NCBI GenBank assembly: GCA_963739355.1
Contig: CAVUAD010000006.1
Span: 248,001-312,000 of the forward strand
DNA from: JAWVFM01 sp963739355
Lineage (GTDB): Bacteria > Actinomycetota > Thermoleophilia > Solirubrobacterales > 70-9
Length of the DNA: 64,000 bases
Direction of reading: 5' to 3'
Shown piece after piece: positions 33,518-41,660 of this stretch. The position numbers and the translations under genes were made by a program. The notes below the pieces were generated by a model. It was given only the letters and a program-made list of their open reading frames with translations. It had not been told where the DNA came from and searched no databases. The stretch's first letter is position 1. Each line of letters begins with the position of its first letter.

Positions 33518-35077
33518 ATGGCAACCGGACACGCACAACCCCCCCAAGGCACTTCCCCCGCACCCGACGCCGCGAAGGTGACGCTGCCGTTCGCGGCGGT
33601 TGTCCTGGCGATGCTGCCGGCGGTTCTCGACCAGACGATCCTGGCGACGGCGTTGCCGACGATCGCGACCGAGCTCGGCCGGCTCACGGATGTCTCCTGG
33701 GTGGTGACCGCCTACGTCGTGGCGGCCGCGGCCTCGACCCCGGTTTGGGGCAAGCTCGGCGACCGCCTCGGGCGCAAGCGTCTGCTCGAGGCCTCGCTGG
33801 TCATGTTTCTGGTCGCCTCGGCGCTCGGCGGGCTCGCGCAGAACCTGACCGTGCTGGTCGCGTCCCGGACGCTCCAGGGCGTGGCGGCGGGCGGCCTGAT
33901 GACGCTCGCCATGGCCTCGGTCGGTGACCTGGTCTCGCCGCGCGAGCGCGGGCGCTTCCAGGGCTACATCACCGCGGTCTTCGCGCTCGCCACCGTGATC
34001 GGACCGCTGGTCGGCGGCGTGCTGGTCGAGCAGGCGAGCTGGCGCTGGGTCTTCTACGTCAACCTGCCGGTGGGCCTGCTGGCGCTGGCCGGGTTGAGCC
34101 GCCGGCTGCCGGCGGCGGCCGCCGATCGGACCGGCCGCGGGTTCGATGCCACCGGCGCCGCGATGCTCGCCGGGGCCACCGCCGCCCTGATGCTGGTCTG
34201 TATCTGGGGCGGCACCCGACACGCCTGGGACTCGGCGACGATCCTGGCGTTGATCGGGACGACGGCCGTCCTCGCGGGGGCGCTCGTGGTGCGCGAGCGG
34301 CGGGCTGAGGACCCGATCGTCCCTCTCGGCCTCCTCGGCAGCCCGGTGGTCGCAATCGCGAGCGCCGGGATGTTCCTGGCGACGGCCTCGCTGTTCGCGG
34401 TGACGGTATTCGTGCCGCTGTTCCTGCAAGCGACCACGGGGGCCTCGCCGACGCAGGCGGGATTGCTGCTTATCCCGATGATGCTCGGCGTCACCGCGTC
34501 GACCAACTTCGCGGGGCGGAGGATCGAGCGGACCGGCCGCTACAAGCGCTTCCCCGTCGCCGGCCTCGCGCTGATGACGGGCAGCCTGGCGCTGCTGGCG
34601 GCCGTCGCCGGCGATCCGTCGCGGCTGACCACCGGGTTCGCCATCGCCGTGTTCGGTCTGGGCTTCGGGATGGTCAGCCAGGTGCTGATCGTCGCGGTGC
34701 AGAACAGCGTCGAGCGGCGTGAGCTGGGCATCGCCATGGCCACTGCCAACTTCTTCCGCGGGCTCGGCGGAGCGGTCGGCGCCGCGGGGCTCGGCGCCGT
34801 GTTCGCAGCCCGCGCCGGTACCGCCGGCCTGACCGATGGCCCGACGGCGCTCGGGGCCGCGGCCCGCGCCGACGTGATCGACGCGGTCCAGACCGTGTTC
34901 GTGGTCGCCGCGCCAATCGCCGCGCTGGCGCTGTTGGTCGTGCTCGGCCTGCGCGAGGTGCCGCTGGCGTCCCGCGCACAGGCCGCAAGACCCCGATCCG
35001 GCGCCCGCGCGCCCGCGGCAGGCGATAGGCCCAGCGGCCGACCTGTCCTCGCGGCTCAAGAAGGGGGTCCTCGATGA
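33518..35077 (+). CDS. MFS drug exporter, DHA2 (EmrB/QacA) family
   Basis: A 519-residue transporter with 14 predicted helices. Motif A reads WGKLGDRLGRKRL after the second helix, and the D(Q/E)T motif LDQTILATALPTI in the first helix is typical of the 14-helix DHA2 family, which exports drugs or dyes with protons. The start is preceded by GGAGAG. It is divergent from the TetR repressor and overlaps the following reductase gene by four bases (ATGA), so an F420-type enzyme is co-expressed with the pump. Confidence 0.92.
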   Translation: MATGHAQPPQGTSPAPDAAKVTLPFAAVVLAMLPAVLDQTILATALPTIATELGRLTDVSWVVTAYVVAAAASTPVWGKLGDRLGRKRLLEASLVMFLVASALGGLAQNLTVLVASRTLQGVAAGGLMTLAMASVGDLVSPRERGRFQGYITAVFALATVIGPLVGGVLVEQASWRWVFYVNLPVGLLALAGLSRRLPAAAADRTGRGFDATGAAMLAGATAALMLVCIWGGTRHAWDSATILALIGTTAVLAGALVVRERRAEDPIVPLGLLGSPVVAIASAGMFLATASLFAVTVFVPLFLQATTGASPTQAGLLLIPMMLGVTASTNFAGRRIERTGRYKRFPVAGLALMTGSLALLAAVAGDPSRLTTGFAIAVFGLGFGMVSQVLIVAVQNSVERRELGIAMATANFFRGLGGAVGAAGLGAVFAARAGTAGLTDGPTALGAAARADVIDAVQTVFVVAAPIAALALLVVLGLREVPLASRAQAARPRSGARAPAAGDRPSGRPVLAAQEGGPR

Positions 35078-35502
35078 GCGGTCGTCGCTACCTGAGGCCC
35101 CCATGGGGGCAGCGTCAGATCGCCAACCGGCTCGTGCCCCTGTTGCGGCCCTCGATCGCCTCGAGGCTGACGGTGCCAGGGCGCCGTACAGGGCGCCCGC
35201 GGACCGTTCCGGTCGCGGTCCTCGAGCACGAAGGCGAGCGCTATCTCGTCTCGTACCGCGGCGAGAGCGACTGGGCGCGCAACCTGCGGGCGTCGGGCCA
35301 CGGCCGCCTGAGGACGCAAGGCCAGACCGAGGAGATCGACGTCATCGAGGTGCCCGCCGCTGAGCGCGCTCCGCTCCTCGACGCGTACCGGGAGCGGTTC
35401 GGCAGCATGCCGACGGTCTCGAGCGTGCTCGATGCCCTCCCCGAGCCCGCGGACCACCCGATCTTCCGGATAACCACCGGAAACGAAGGGACCCGGCCAT
35501 GA
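35074..35502 (+). CDS. Deazaflavin (F420)-dependent nitroreductase-like protein, DUF385/Ddn family
   Basis: A 142-residue split-barrel protein with GRRTGRPRTVPVAVLEHEGE and DWARNLRASGHGRLR, the hallmark of the F420H2-dependent quinone/nitro-reductase family. It is coupled by ATGA overlap to the MFS exporter. F420 needed for this enzyme would come from the cof/fbi genes in the right part of the window. The substrate is unknown; detoxification of the exporter's inducer is an attractive inference. Confidence 0.82.
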   Translation: MSGRRYLRPPWGQRQIANRLVPLLRPSIASRLTVPGRRTGRPRTVPVAVLEHEGERYLVSYRGESDWARNLRASGHGRLRTQGQTEEIDVIEVPAAERAPLLDAYRERFGSMPTVSSVLDALPEPADHPIFRITTGNEGTRP

Positions 35503-35569
35503 TCGAATGCGATGCCCGGCAGCGAGGCCCTTCTCGATCCCTGCAATCCCAGTCGAGAGGAGGCTGATC

Positions 35570-36019
35570 ATGCAATCTCCCCGATCCGGGCCGCGCGTCC
35601 TCCTGCGAAGCGAGCAGACTGCCGCCGAGGTCTCGGTGATCGAGAGCGCCGCACCCGCGGGCTTCGGCGGCCCTCCGCTCCACCAGCACGAGTTCGACGA
35701 GACGTTCTACGTCATCGAGGGCGAGCTGACCTTCCAGCTTGGTGACGAACTCTTCCGAGCGGCGGCTGGACAGGTCGCCTTCGCGCCGCGCGGGGTGCCG
35801 CACACGTTCGCGAACCTGAGCGAGGGCCGCGCTCGCTACCTGATCGTTTGCACCCCGGCCGGATTCGAGCGCTATTTCGCCCGCATGGCCGCGGACCGCC
35901 AAGGTGTCGACCCGCCCGATTGGGCCCTGCAGCCGATTCCCGAGGTGACGACGGTCGGCCGACCGATCGACCCACGGCGGCGCCGTGAGGTTCAGCCGAT
36001 CAACGCCGATGAGCAATAG
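35570..36019 (+). CDS. Cupin-domain protein
   Basis: A 149-residue single-domain cupin. Metal-binding motif 1 is PLHQHEFDETFYVIEGEL (two His, Glu), and motif 2 is PRGVPHTFANL (His). The ATG at 35570 is chosen for the AGAGGAGG ribosome binding site; the frame is open 21 codons upstream. It follows the MFS-reductase pair by 68 bases and may share its transcript. The enzymatic activity, if any, is unknown. Confidence 0.85.
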   Translation: MQSPRSGPRVLLRSEQTAAEVSVIESAAPAGFGGPPLHQHEFDETFYVIEGELTFQLGDELFRAAAGQVAFAPRGVPHTFANLSEGRARYLIVCTPAGFERYFARMAADRQGVDPPDWALQPIPEVTTVGRPIDPRRRREVQPINADEQ

Positions 36020-36089
36020 GCTCCAGCGACCAAGGGAGGGCGGGGTGTGCCCCGCCCGGATCGAAGGCCGCACCACGCCTGATCCACTC

Positions 36090-36640
36090 TCGCTATCCGC
36101 GAGCACCACGGGGTCGAGGCCATCGCATCGGGACCGTCTGAGGCGGTCTGGACCACCCTGGTCTGGGTCGAGAGCGCCCACGAGGCCGCCGGCCAAGGCT
36201 CAGGACGCGGGACATCTCATCGGGCAGCCCTTCGACTCGCCGGGCGGCGGCCGCCAGGCCGTGCTTGCCGACCCGGCTGGAGCGGTCTTCTCAGTCTGGG
36301 AGCCACGCGGGCGTCGTGGGGCCCAGGTGGTGAACGAGCCGGGCGCCTGGTCGATGAGCGCGCTGAACACAGACGACCCAGAGGGCGCGAAGCGGTTCTA
36401 CTCTGAGCTCTTCGGCTGGGATACCCGCAGCTTCGAGTTGGGCGGCGGGGAGATCACGATGTTCACGGTGCCGGACTACGTCGGCGGCGAGCCACAGCAC
36501 CCCGTCCCCCGGACGTCGTCGCGGTGATGGCGCCGCCGAGCGAGGACGAGGACGCCCCTCCCGGTGGACGGTCGACTTCTGGATCGCGGACGTCGACGCC
36601 GCCGTGGGGATGGAATGTCTCTTCCCTTGGGGACTCTCCT
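36090..36640 (+). pseudogene. VOC-family gene with several frameshifts
   Basis: Fragments of a two-domain glyoxalase/VOC protein are spread over three frames: VEAIASGPSEAVWTTLVWVE in one, DAGHLIGQPFDSPGGGRQAV and NTDDPEGAKRFYSELFGW in another, and DVVAVMAPPSEDEDAP then WTVDFWIADVDAA in others. At least three indels are needed to restore one frame. The gene is clearly inactive. Confidence 0.65.
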
Positions 36641-36743
36641 CGAGGGGTTGGCTTCCCGCGAGGAAGGAATAGATGAAGGTGGGACCGGGTGGATGTCATC
36701 CCGGTGAACCCATCAGCCTGAACAGCTACCGATAGGAGCGACC

Positions 36744-37289
36744 ATGCCGGAGAACCTGTTTAGACCGCAGCTCGGTGAGCCGCACCATTACGCCTACGTC
36801 GTCGAGGACATCGAAGCGACCGTGAATCGCCTGGTCTACCAACTCGGGGCCGGGCCGTTCTTCCTCATCGAGAGCGTGCCGCTTGAAGACGTCCTCTCGC
36901 GCGGGGAGCCGGCGGAGTTCGTTCACAACTCCGCCTTCGGCTCCTGCGACGGCAGCGCGATCGAGCTGATCGATGCCGTCAGCCTGACGCCCGAGCTCGT
37001 CGAGAAGCGCTTCTCGGGCCCCCGGCCGCGAATCCACCACGTCGCCTACGCCGTACCGCCGACGGAGGTGGCCGACTTGCGAAGTTCGCTCGACGAGCGG
37101 GGTCTGACGGAATACCTGAGCTCTCAGCTGGGCGAAGTCGAAACGACTCTTCACGACGCCTCCGCCGCCTTGGGCCACGACATCGAGATCCACGTCAACA
37201 GCGAGGGCCTGCACGACTTCTTCGAGATGGTGATGGCCGGCGCGGAGGGTTGGGATGGCTCGGAACCGCTGCGCCCGGTAGAAAGCTGA
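36744..37289 (+). CDS. VOC-family (glyoxalase-like) protein
   Basis: A 181-residue protein of the vicinal oxygen chelate fold. The first half starts with HHYAYVVEDIEATVNRLVYQ and ends with AIELIDAV; the second with IHHVAYAVPPTEVADL and ends with FFEMV, giving His, Glu, His and Glu at the expected metal positions. An AGGAG precedes the ATG. It is intact, unlike the VOC gene just upstream. The last gene before the attachment tRNA; reaction unknown. Confidence 0.82.
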   Translation: MPENLFRPQLGEPHHYAYVVEDIEATVNRLVYQLGAGPFFLIESVPLEDVLSRGEPAEFVHNSAFGSCDGSAIELIDAVSLTPELVEKRFSGPRPRIHHVAYAVPPTEVADLRSSLDERGLTEYLSSQLGEVETTLHDASAALGHDIEIHVNSEGLHDFFEMVMAGAEGWDGSEPLRPVES

Positions 37290-37726
37290 TCGCTGTCCGG
37301 GCACGCCCCAGTGCGGTGATCTCGACCGCGCCGTCAGGGCGACCGTCCACCCCGGGCGGGGGCGCGTCAACGATGTATCGCTCACATGGCAAAGCAGGCA
37401 TTTCGGGAGGCGCGATCCGGGTGACTGCTATGGACGATGAGCAGGCACGCGCGGGCCAATGTCCCGGACTCCTGCTTCGCCTTCCCGCGCTCCTGCTTTT
37501 CGCCCGCGATATCGGTGCCCCTCCCGCGTGAAGGGAGCACCGCAGCGGGCTCCTTCGGGGAGGAGTCAACCAAAGCAGCAGAGCTTCCAAGAGCTCCAAT
37601 CACAGTGGATCCGATGGTCGCCGGGCCCTCGACGGCCCGACTTGTGCCTGGTCCGCGAGCTTGACCAACGGAACCGCTCCAGAAATTGGACCCCGCGCAG
37701 AAATTGGACCCTGAGTGGAAAGAAGA
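37290..37726. other. Intergenic end of the island with TTGGACCC repeats
   Basis: No convincing gene. Two copies of AAATTGGACCC(C) lie at 37683-37694 and 37701-37711, the same motif seen beside fragments A, B and C, as expected for arm sites at the tRNA-proximal end. Confidence 0.45.
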
Positions 37727-37750
37727 AGACCCCTGCATTAGCAGGGGCTC
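37727..37750 (-). terminator. Terminator of tRNA-Pro
   Basis: A perfect seven-base stem CCCCTGC/GCAGGGG with an ATTA loop (37730-37747); on the minus strand it is followed by TCTTCTTCTTT. It lies four bases beyond the tRNA-Pro 3' end. Confidence 0.75.
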
Positions 37751-37753
37751 CAG

Positions 37754-37827
37754 TCGGGGCGACTGGATTTGAACCAGCGACCTTTCGGCCCCCAGCCGAA
37801 CGCGCTACCAAACTGCGCCACGCCCCG
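37754..37827 (-). tRNA. tRNA-Pro (GGG), intact; integration target
   Basis: A complete 74-base cloverleaf: acceptor CGGGGCG/CGCCCCG with discriminator A, D arm, anticodon arm TTCGG-CTGGGGG-CCGAA (GGG anticodon), and T arm GCTGG-TTCAAAT-CCAGT region. CCA is not encoded. Its 3' 46 bases recur at 15454, 22190 and 26551. Confidence 0.93.
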
Positions 37828-37985
37828 TGGTGCGCTCGCCAGTCTAAGGCTTTCCGTCCGCGCCGTGATCGAACATCTGTTCGTATGCGCGACGGGAGCG
37901 CCTTTCAGAAATGCTGAGGGTGCGGCGAGGTCACGTCGCGCGGGCCATACCCGGCTGCTCCTCTGCGAGGGTGCCGGCTGATCAG

Positions 37986-38056
37986 AGCGGGCGACCGGAC
38001 TCGAACCGGCACTGAGACCTTGGAAGGGTCTTGTGCGACCGTTACACCACGCCCGC
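37986..38056 (-). tRNA. tRNA-Gly (TCC)
   Basis: A complete 71-base cloverleaf: acceptor GCGGGCG/CGCCCGC, anticodon loop CTTCCAA, T arm GCCGG-TTCGAGT-CCGGT. No CCA encoded. Confidence 0.92.
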
Positions 38057-38106
38057 GCCGCGGCCGAATTATAGGTCGGGCCCTGGGGAGCCGGTGGGGT
38101 CCGGCG

Positions 38107-38679
38107 CTAGCCCTTGCGCAGGCCGAAGTCCGTCGTGTAGATGCCGCCGCGGGCATTGTCGTTGCCCGGCGTTCCCCACCTGATCCCGACGCCGAGGTCG
38201 CGGAAATCGGGGTTGAGGATGTTGTCGCGGTGCGGCGGGCTGTGCATCCAGGCCTTCATCATCGCCTTCGGCGACGCCCAGTGGCGGATGCCGTAGCCGA
38301 TGTTCTCGCCATAGCGCCAGTACCGCAGGCCGCTCCGCAGATAGTGGACCTTGTGCAGCCGGCCGTCGATCGAGGCCTCGCCTGGGCACTCGTGCGCGAA
38401 GCAGCCGTGCCGGCGCATGTAGCCGGTGTGATCCTGCGACGAGCGGTGAAGCTCGTCGTTGCGATGGAGCCTGTGGAGGCCGTGCCGCTGACGCGCGTTG
38501 TTGAGCAGGCAGAAAACGGCCTTCTCCGCGGCTCGCAGCGAGACCTTCTTCGGCGAGGAGCGCGCGTGCTCGCACTTCTTGGCGCTCGCCGCCGCCGTCG
38601 TCAGCGACATCGAGACGAAGAGTGCGGCAACCAAGAAGGCTGCGCTGGTGACGACTTTTGTGATTCTGGACAGCTTCAA
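38107..38679 (-). CDS. Secreted CAP/SCP-domain protein 1
   Basis: A 190-residue exported protein. Signal peptide residues 1-32 (FLVAALFVSMSLTTAAASA). The CAP domain has the N-terminal CLLNNARQRHG motif, the first histidine near DHTGYMRRHGCF, YGENIGYG, and the CAP signature region WMHSPPHRDNILNPDF with the second histidine and FRDLGVGI. Bacterial CAP proteins are extracellular; their activity is mostly unknown. It is the first of three tandem paralogues on the minus strand. Confidence 0.9.
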   Translation of the reverse strand: MKLSRITKVVTSAAFLVAALFVSMSLTTAAASAKKCEHARSSPKKVSLRAAEKAVFCLLNNARQRHGLHRLHRNDELHRSSQDHTGYMRRHGCFAHECPGEASIDGRLHKVHYLRSGLRYWRYGENIGYGIRHWASPKAMMKAWMHSPPHRDNILNPDFRDLGVGIRWGTPGNDNARGGIYTTDFGLRKG

Positions 38680-38825
38680 CTTCCGATCCCCAATGAGTCC
38701 CTACCCGAGCGGACACCATACAAACATAAAACTCACGAAAACCTCACCCAACGCACATAGACGTGCGGATCGTTACGAGGAACCACGCACGTTCCGGCCT
38801 TCGCCCCCGGCCAGGGCGCAAATCT

Positions 38826-39392
38826 TTAGTTTCGGCGGAGCCCGAAGTCGGTCGTGTAGATGCCGCCGCTGCCGTGGCGCTTGCCCGGCATGCCCCAGAC
38901 GATCCCAACGCCGATGTCGCGGAAGGACGGGTTCAGGATGTTCGCCCGGTGCTCGGGGCTCGCCATCCACGCCTTCACCATGGACTTCGGCGACGCGTAC
39001 GCCTCGCTTCCGTAGGCGATGTTCTCGCCGTAGAGCCAGCGCGTGAGGCCGTTGTGCAGATACCCCGCGTGACGCAGGCGGCTGTCGATCGACGCCTCGC
39101 CGGGGCACTCGTGGTCGAAGCAGCCGTGCCGGCGCATGTACGCGGAGTGCCGGTGAGCCGCCTTCTTGAGGTCATGGCTCGAGTGCAGCTCGCGCAGTCC
39201 GTGCTGGGCGCGCTGCTTGTTGAGGAGGCACTTCACGGCGCGCTGCGCCTGCTTGTGGGAGATCGTCTTCGGGGCAGCCGCGGCGCCGTGGCAGCCGCGG
39301 GCACCCGCGGAGGCTGCAAGCGGGCCCGCCGCCAGCGAGGCGACCATGGCGGCGACACCGGCGAGAAGGATTGTCAGGGCGCGGGTCTTCAC
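38826..39392 (-). CDS. Secreted CAP/SCP-domain protein 2
   Basis: A 188-residue paralogue of the previous protein. Signal peptide to about residue 29. The same motifs are seen: CLLNKQRAQHGLREL, SAYMRRHGCFDHECPGEASI, YGENIAYGSEAYASPKSMV, WMASPEHRANILNPSFRDIG and IYTTDFGLRRN at the end. The two share a C-terminus nearly residue for residue, pointing to a fairly recent tandem duplication. Confidence 0.9.
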   Translation of the reverse strand: MKTRALTILLAGVAAMVASLAAGPLAASAGARGCHGAAAAPKTISHKQAQRAVKCLLNKQRAQHGLRELHSSHDLKKAAHRHSAYMRRHGCFDHECPGEASIDSRLRHAGYLHNGLTRWLYGENIAYGSEAYASPKSMVKAWMASPEHRANILNPSFRDIGVGIVWGMPGKRHGSGGIYTTDFGLRRN

Positions 39393-39485
39393 ACCCCCTG
39401 GATCGGCCGCGAATCAGCGGCAGGGAGAAAGCCGTCCTGCCCTCATACGAATGTCCAGAGGCCCTCAGTCTCCACGCAGGAGGCC

Positions 39486-40049
39486 CTACTTCGTGACGGC
39501 CCCGAGCTCGATCGTGTAGGTCATGAACTTCGCGGCGTCGACGTGCTTCACCGGCGCCCCGCGGTGCACCCCGACGCCGATGTCCTCGAACGCTCCGTCG
39601 AGGACTACCGCGCGATGGCTGCGGCTCGCGAGAATCCGCATCACGAGCTGCTTCGGCGTCGTCTCGTAGCCGAGCTCCTCGGAGTAGCGAAACGCGCTCG
39701 CCCCCTTCACGTACGGACTCTGCGCGAAGCGCTGCTTGACGGACGCCTCGTCGCCGCAGCGATGGCGGAAGCAGGTCTTCTTCACCATCAGCCGGGAGTG
39801 GCGCTGGCCGATGCGGTCGAGGTCGGAGTCCGGCTTCAGCGTTCCGACGCCACGCCGCGCCCGCGCCTTGTCGATCAGGCAGTCCACCGCCACCCGCAGC
39901 TTCTGCTTGGACACGGTTCCGGGGCGCGCGGTGGCGTTCTTGCACGTCGCGGCGCTCGCCGTCGCCGGCGATGCTGTGAAGGTGGCCGCCAGCGCGATGA
40001 GCGCGATGACGATGAAGCCACGAGCCCCAATGCTCGCTTCCCTGGCCAT
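39486..40049 (-). CDS. Secreted CAP/SCP-domain protein 3 (divergent)
   Basis: 187 residues from the ATG at 40049; the frame is open to 40157. Signal peptide to about residue 34 (FIVIALIALAATFTASPATA). CAP features are weaker: CLIDKARARRGVGTL, RHSRLMVKKTCFRH, EELGYE in place of YGENIGYG, and ILASRSHRAVVLDGAFEDIG. The Asn-Ile-Leu of the second motif is replaced, so it is the oldest or most relaxed member of the triplet. Confidence 0.85.
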   Translation of the reverse strand: MAREASIGARGFIVIALIALAATFTASPATASAATCKNATARPGTVSKQKLRVAVDCLIDKARARRGVGTLKPDSDLDRIGQRHSRLMVKKTCFRHRCGDEASVKQRFAQSPYVKGASAFRYSEELGYETTPKQLVMRILASRSHRAVVLDGAFEDIGVGVHRGAPVKHVDAAKFMTYTIELGAVTK

Positions 40050-40068
40050 GCGAGCAGGGTAGCTTGGC

Positions 40069-41355
40069 TCAGCCCCGAGCGTCGGCGAGCGCCTCGATGC
40101 GATCCGCCGCGATCTCGGTCCCCGGAGACGTCTGCAGACGCGACGACACCGCGGCAAGCCGCGCGGCGAGCGCGCCGTCCTCGAGCCGGCTGTCGACGGC
40201 CGCCCGCAGCTCGTCCGGCTCGTGGCCGTAGGTGGAGAGACGGGCGCCGAAGCCGGTCTCGTCCATGCGCTGGGCGTTGTCGTACTGGTCCCAGAAGAGC
40301 GGGAGCAGGACCATCGGCCTGCCGAAGTAGAGGCACTCGGTGACCGTGTTGTTGCCGCCGTGAGTGATCACGAGGTCCACCTGCGGCAGGATGGTGGTCT
40401 GCGGGAGGAACTCCTCCCCCACCATGTTCGCCGCGAGCTCGAGCTCCGCGTGCTGCGGGCCCAGCGAGACGATCACCCGGTACGGCGAGTCGGCGAGGGT
40501 CGCGATCAGCGAGCGCATCAGCTCGACATCCGCGGATCCCAGCGAGCCGAGGCTGAGATAGACGAGCGGGCCGTCCCCGGAGGCGAGCGCGCCGGGAAGC
40601 TCCCAGCCCGCGTCGGTGGTTCGGACGCTGGCCTCGAGGTTGTGCCACGTCTCGCCGAGGGGCGCGGAGCGCGCGTAGTCGACCTCCTGCGGATAGAGCC
40701 AGAGGTTCAGGTCCGGCGAGGTGTGGATGAGCTCGCCGTCGGGCAGCGCGGGCGCCCCGCGCTCCCGGCAGAACTCGCTGAACTCCGTGTGGACCGGGCC
40801 GATCGTCCGCGCGTATTCCTCGCGATAGGCAGCCCACTCGCCGTGGTCGGCGGCCGGATAGCCCGAGAAAGGCGGCGGCACCTGCTCGTCCTTCACCTCC
40901 GCCGGATTGCACGAGACGATCCGCGCCCAGGGGCGCCCCGAGGCCGGGATCGCGGGGAAGGACACGACGTTGTCCTCCACGATGACGTCGGGTTCGACCT
41001 CGGCGATGATCCCCGCCAGCTGCTCGTCGCAGTAGCGGGCGCCGTCGCAGAGCGCCTCGAAGGTCGGCGCGATGAACCCCTCCAGCTGTTCGATCGTCGG
41101 CCTGCGAAACACCGGCGCCGTGTCACGGATGAAGTCCTTCCAGAACTGCCCCGGGTCCTCGTCGCCCTCCGCGGGCGGGCCGAGGCGTAGCAGGCGCTCC
41201 TCGAAGCCCTTCTCCTCGAGAGTCCCCTCGAAGGACTGCTCGGCGATGAAGACGACGCGGTGCCCGCGCCGGCGCAGGACGTCGCCGATTCCGACGCAGT
41301 TGTTCGTCGGCCCGTACGCGCTCTCGGGGAAGAAGGCGATCGTCCGTGATGCCAC
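40069..41355 (-). CDS. UDP-glycosyltransferase-like protein (GT1/MGT type)
   Basis: A 428-residue GT-B glycosyltransferase. The N-terminal acceptor domain begins TIAFFPESAYGPTNNCVGIG. The C-terminal donor domain has VYLSLGSLGSADVELM and the nucleotide-sugar motif THGGNNTVTECLYFGRPMVL, then PLFWDQYDNAQRM, as in macrolide and flavonoid glycosyltransferases. It transfers a sugar to a small hydrophobic molecule; both partners are unknown. GTG start at 41355. Separated by 20 bases from the third CAP gene downstream. Confidence 0.9.
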   Translation of the reverse strand: MASRTIAFFPESAYGPTNNCVGIGDVLRRRGHRVVFIAEQSFEGTLEEKGFEERLLRLGPPAEGDEDPGQFWKDFIRDTAPVFRRPTIEQLEGFIAPTFEALCDGARYCDEQLAGIIAEVEPDVIVEDNVVSFPAIPASGRPWARIVSCNPAEVKDEQVPPPFSGYPAADHGEWAAYREEYARTIGPVHTEFSEFCRERGAPALPDGELIHTSPDLNLWLYPQEVDYARSAPLGETWHNLEASVRTTDAGWELPGALASGDGPLVYLSLGSLGSADVELMRSLIATLADSPYRVIVSLGPQHAELELAANMVGEEFLPQTTILPQVDLVITHGGNNTVTECLYFGRPMVLLPLFWDQYDNAQRMDETGFGARLSTYGHEPDELRAAVDSRLEDGALAARLAAVSSRLQTSPGTEIAADRIEALADARG

Positions 41356-41383
41356 GCCGGGAATCTATCCGCGGACGATCGAG

Positions 41384-41456
41384 CGGGGCAGCCAGGGCTC
41401 GAACCTGGAATCGCCGGTTTTGGAGACCGGTGCCTTACCAATTAGGCCACTGCCCC
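41384..41456 (-). tRNA. tRNA-Trp (CCA)
   Basis: 73 bases: acceptor GGGGCAG/CTGCCCC with discriminator G, anticodon arm CCGGT-CTCCAAA-ACCGG, T arm CCAGG-TTCGAGC-CCTGG. Confidence 0.92.
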
Positions 41457-41499
41457 AGGGGGCGCCCAATCGTAACGACGGAATGCAGGGCGGAATGAG

Positions 41500-41583
41500 T
41501 GCGGGCGGAGGGATTCGAACCCCCAAGCTCTTTCGAGCACCGGCACCTAAAGCCGGCGTGTCAGCCAGTTGCACCACGCCCGC
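41500..41583 (-). tRNA. tRNA-Leu (TAG)
   Basis: 84 bases with the long variable arm of class II tRNAs: acceptor GCGGGCG/CGCCCGC with discriminator A, anticodon loop TTTAGGT, variable arm TGCTCGAAAGAGC, T arm with TTCGAAT. Confidence 0.92.
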
Positions 41584-41660
41584 GTGGTTCGGCCCGATCG
41601 CGCCGATTCGCCGTGAATCGTCGCGCGTGGCCCCCGGAGATCATATGCTTGCGAGTGGGT

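Noticed and set aside
33443..35104. Upstream extension of the TetR frame to a protein of 773 residues
   Set aside because: The extension is antisense to the MFS gene, rich in Arg/Gly/Gln and unlike any protein; the helix-turn-helix start and the operator fix the true start at 33442.
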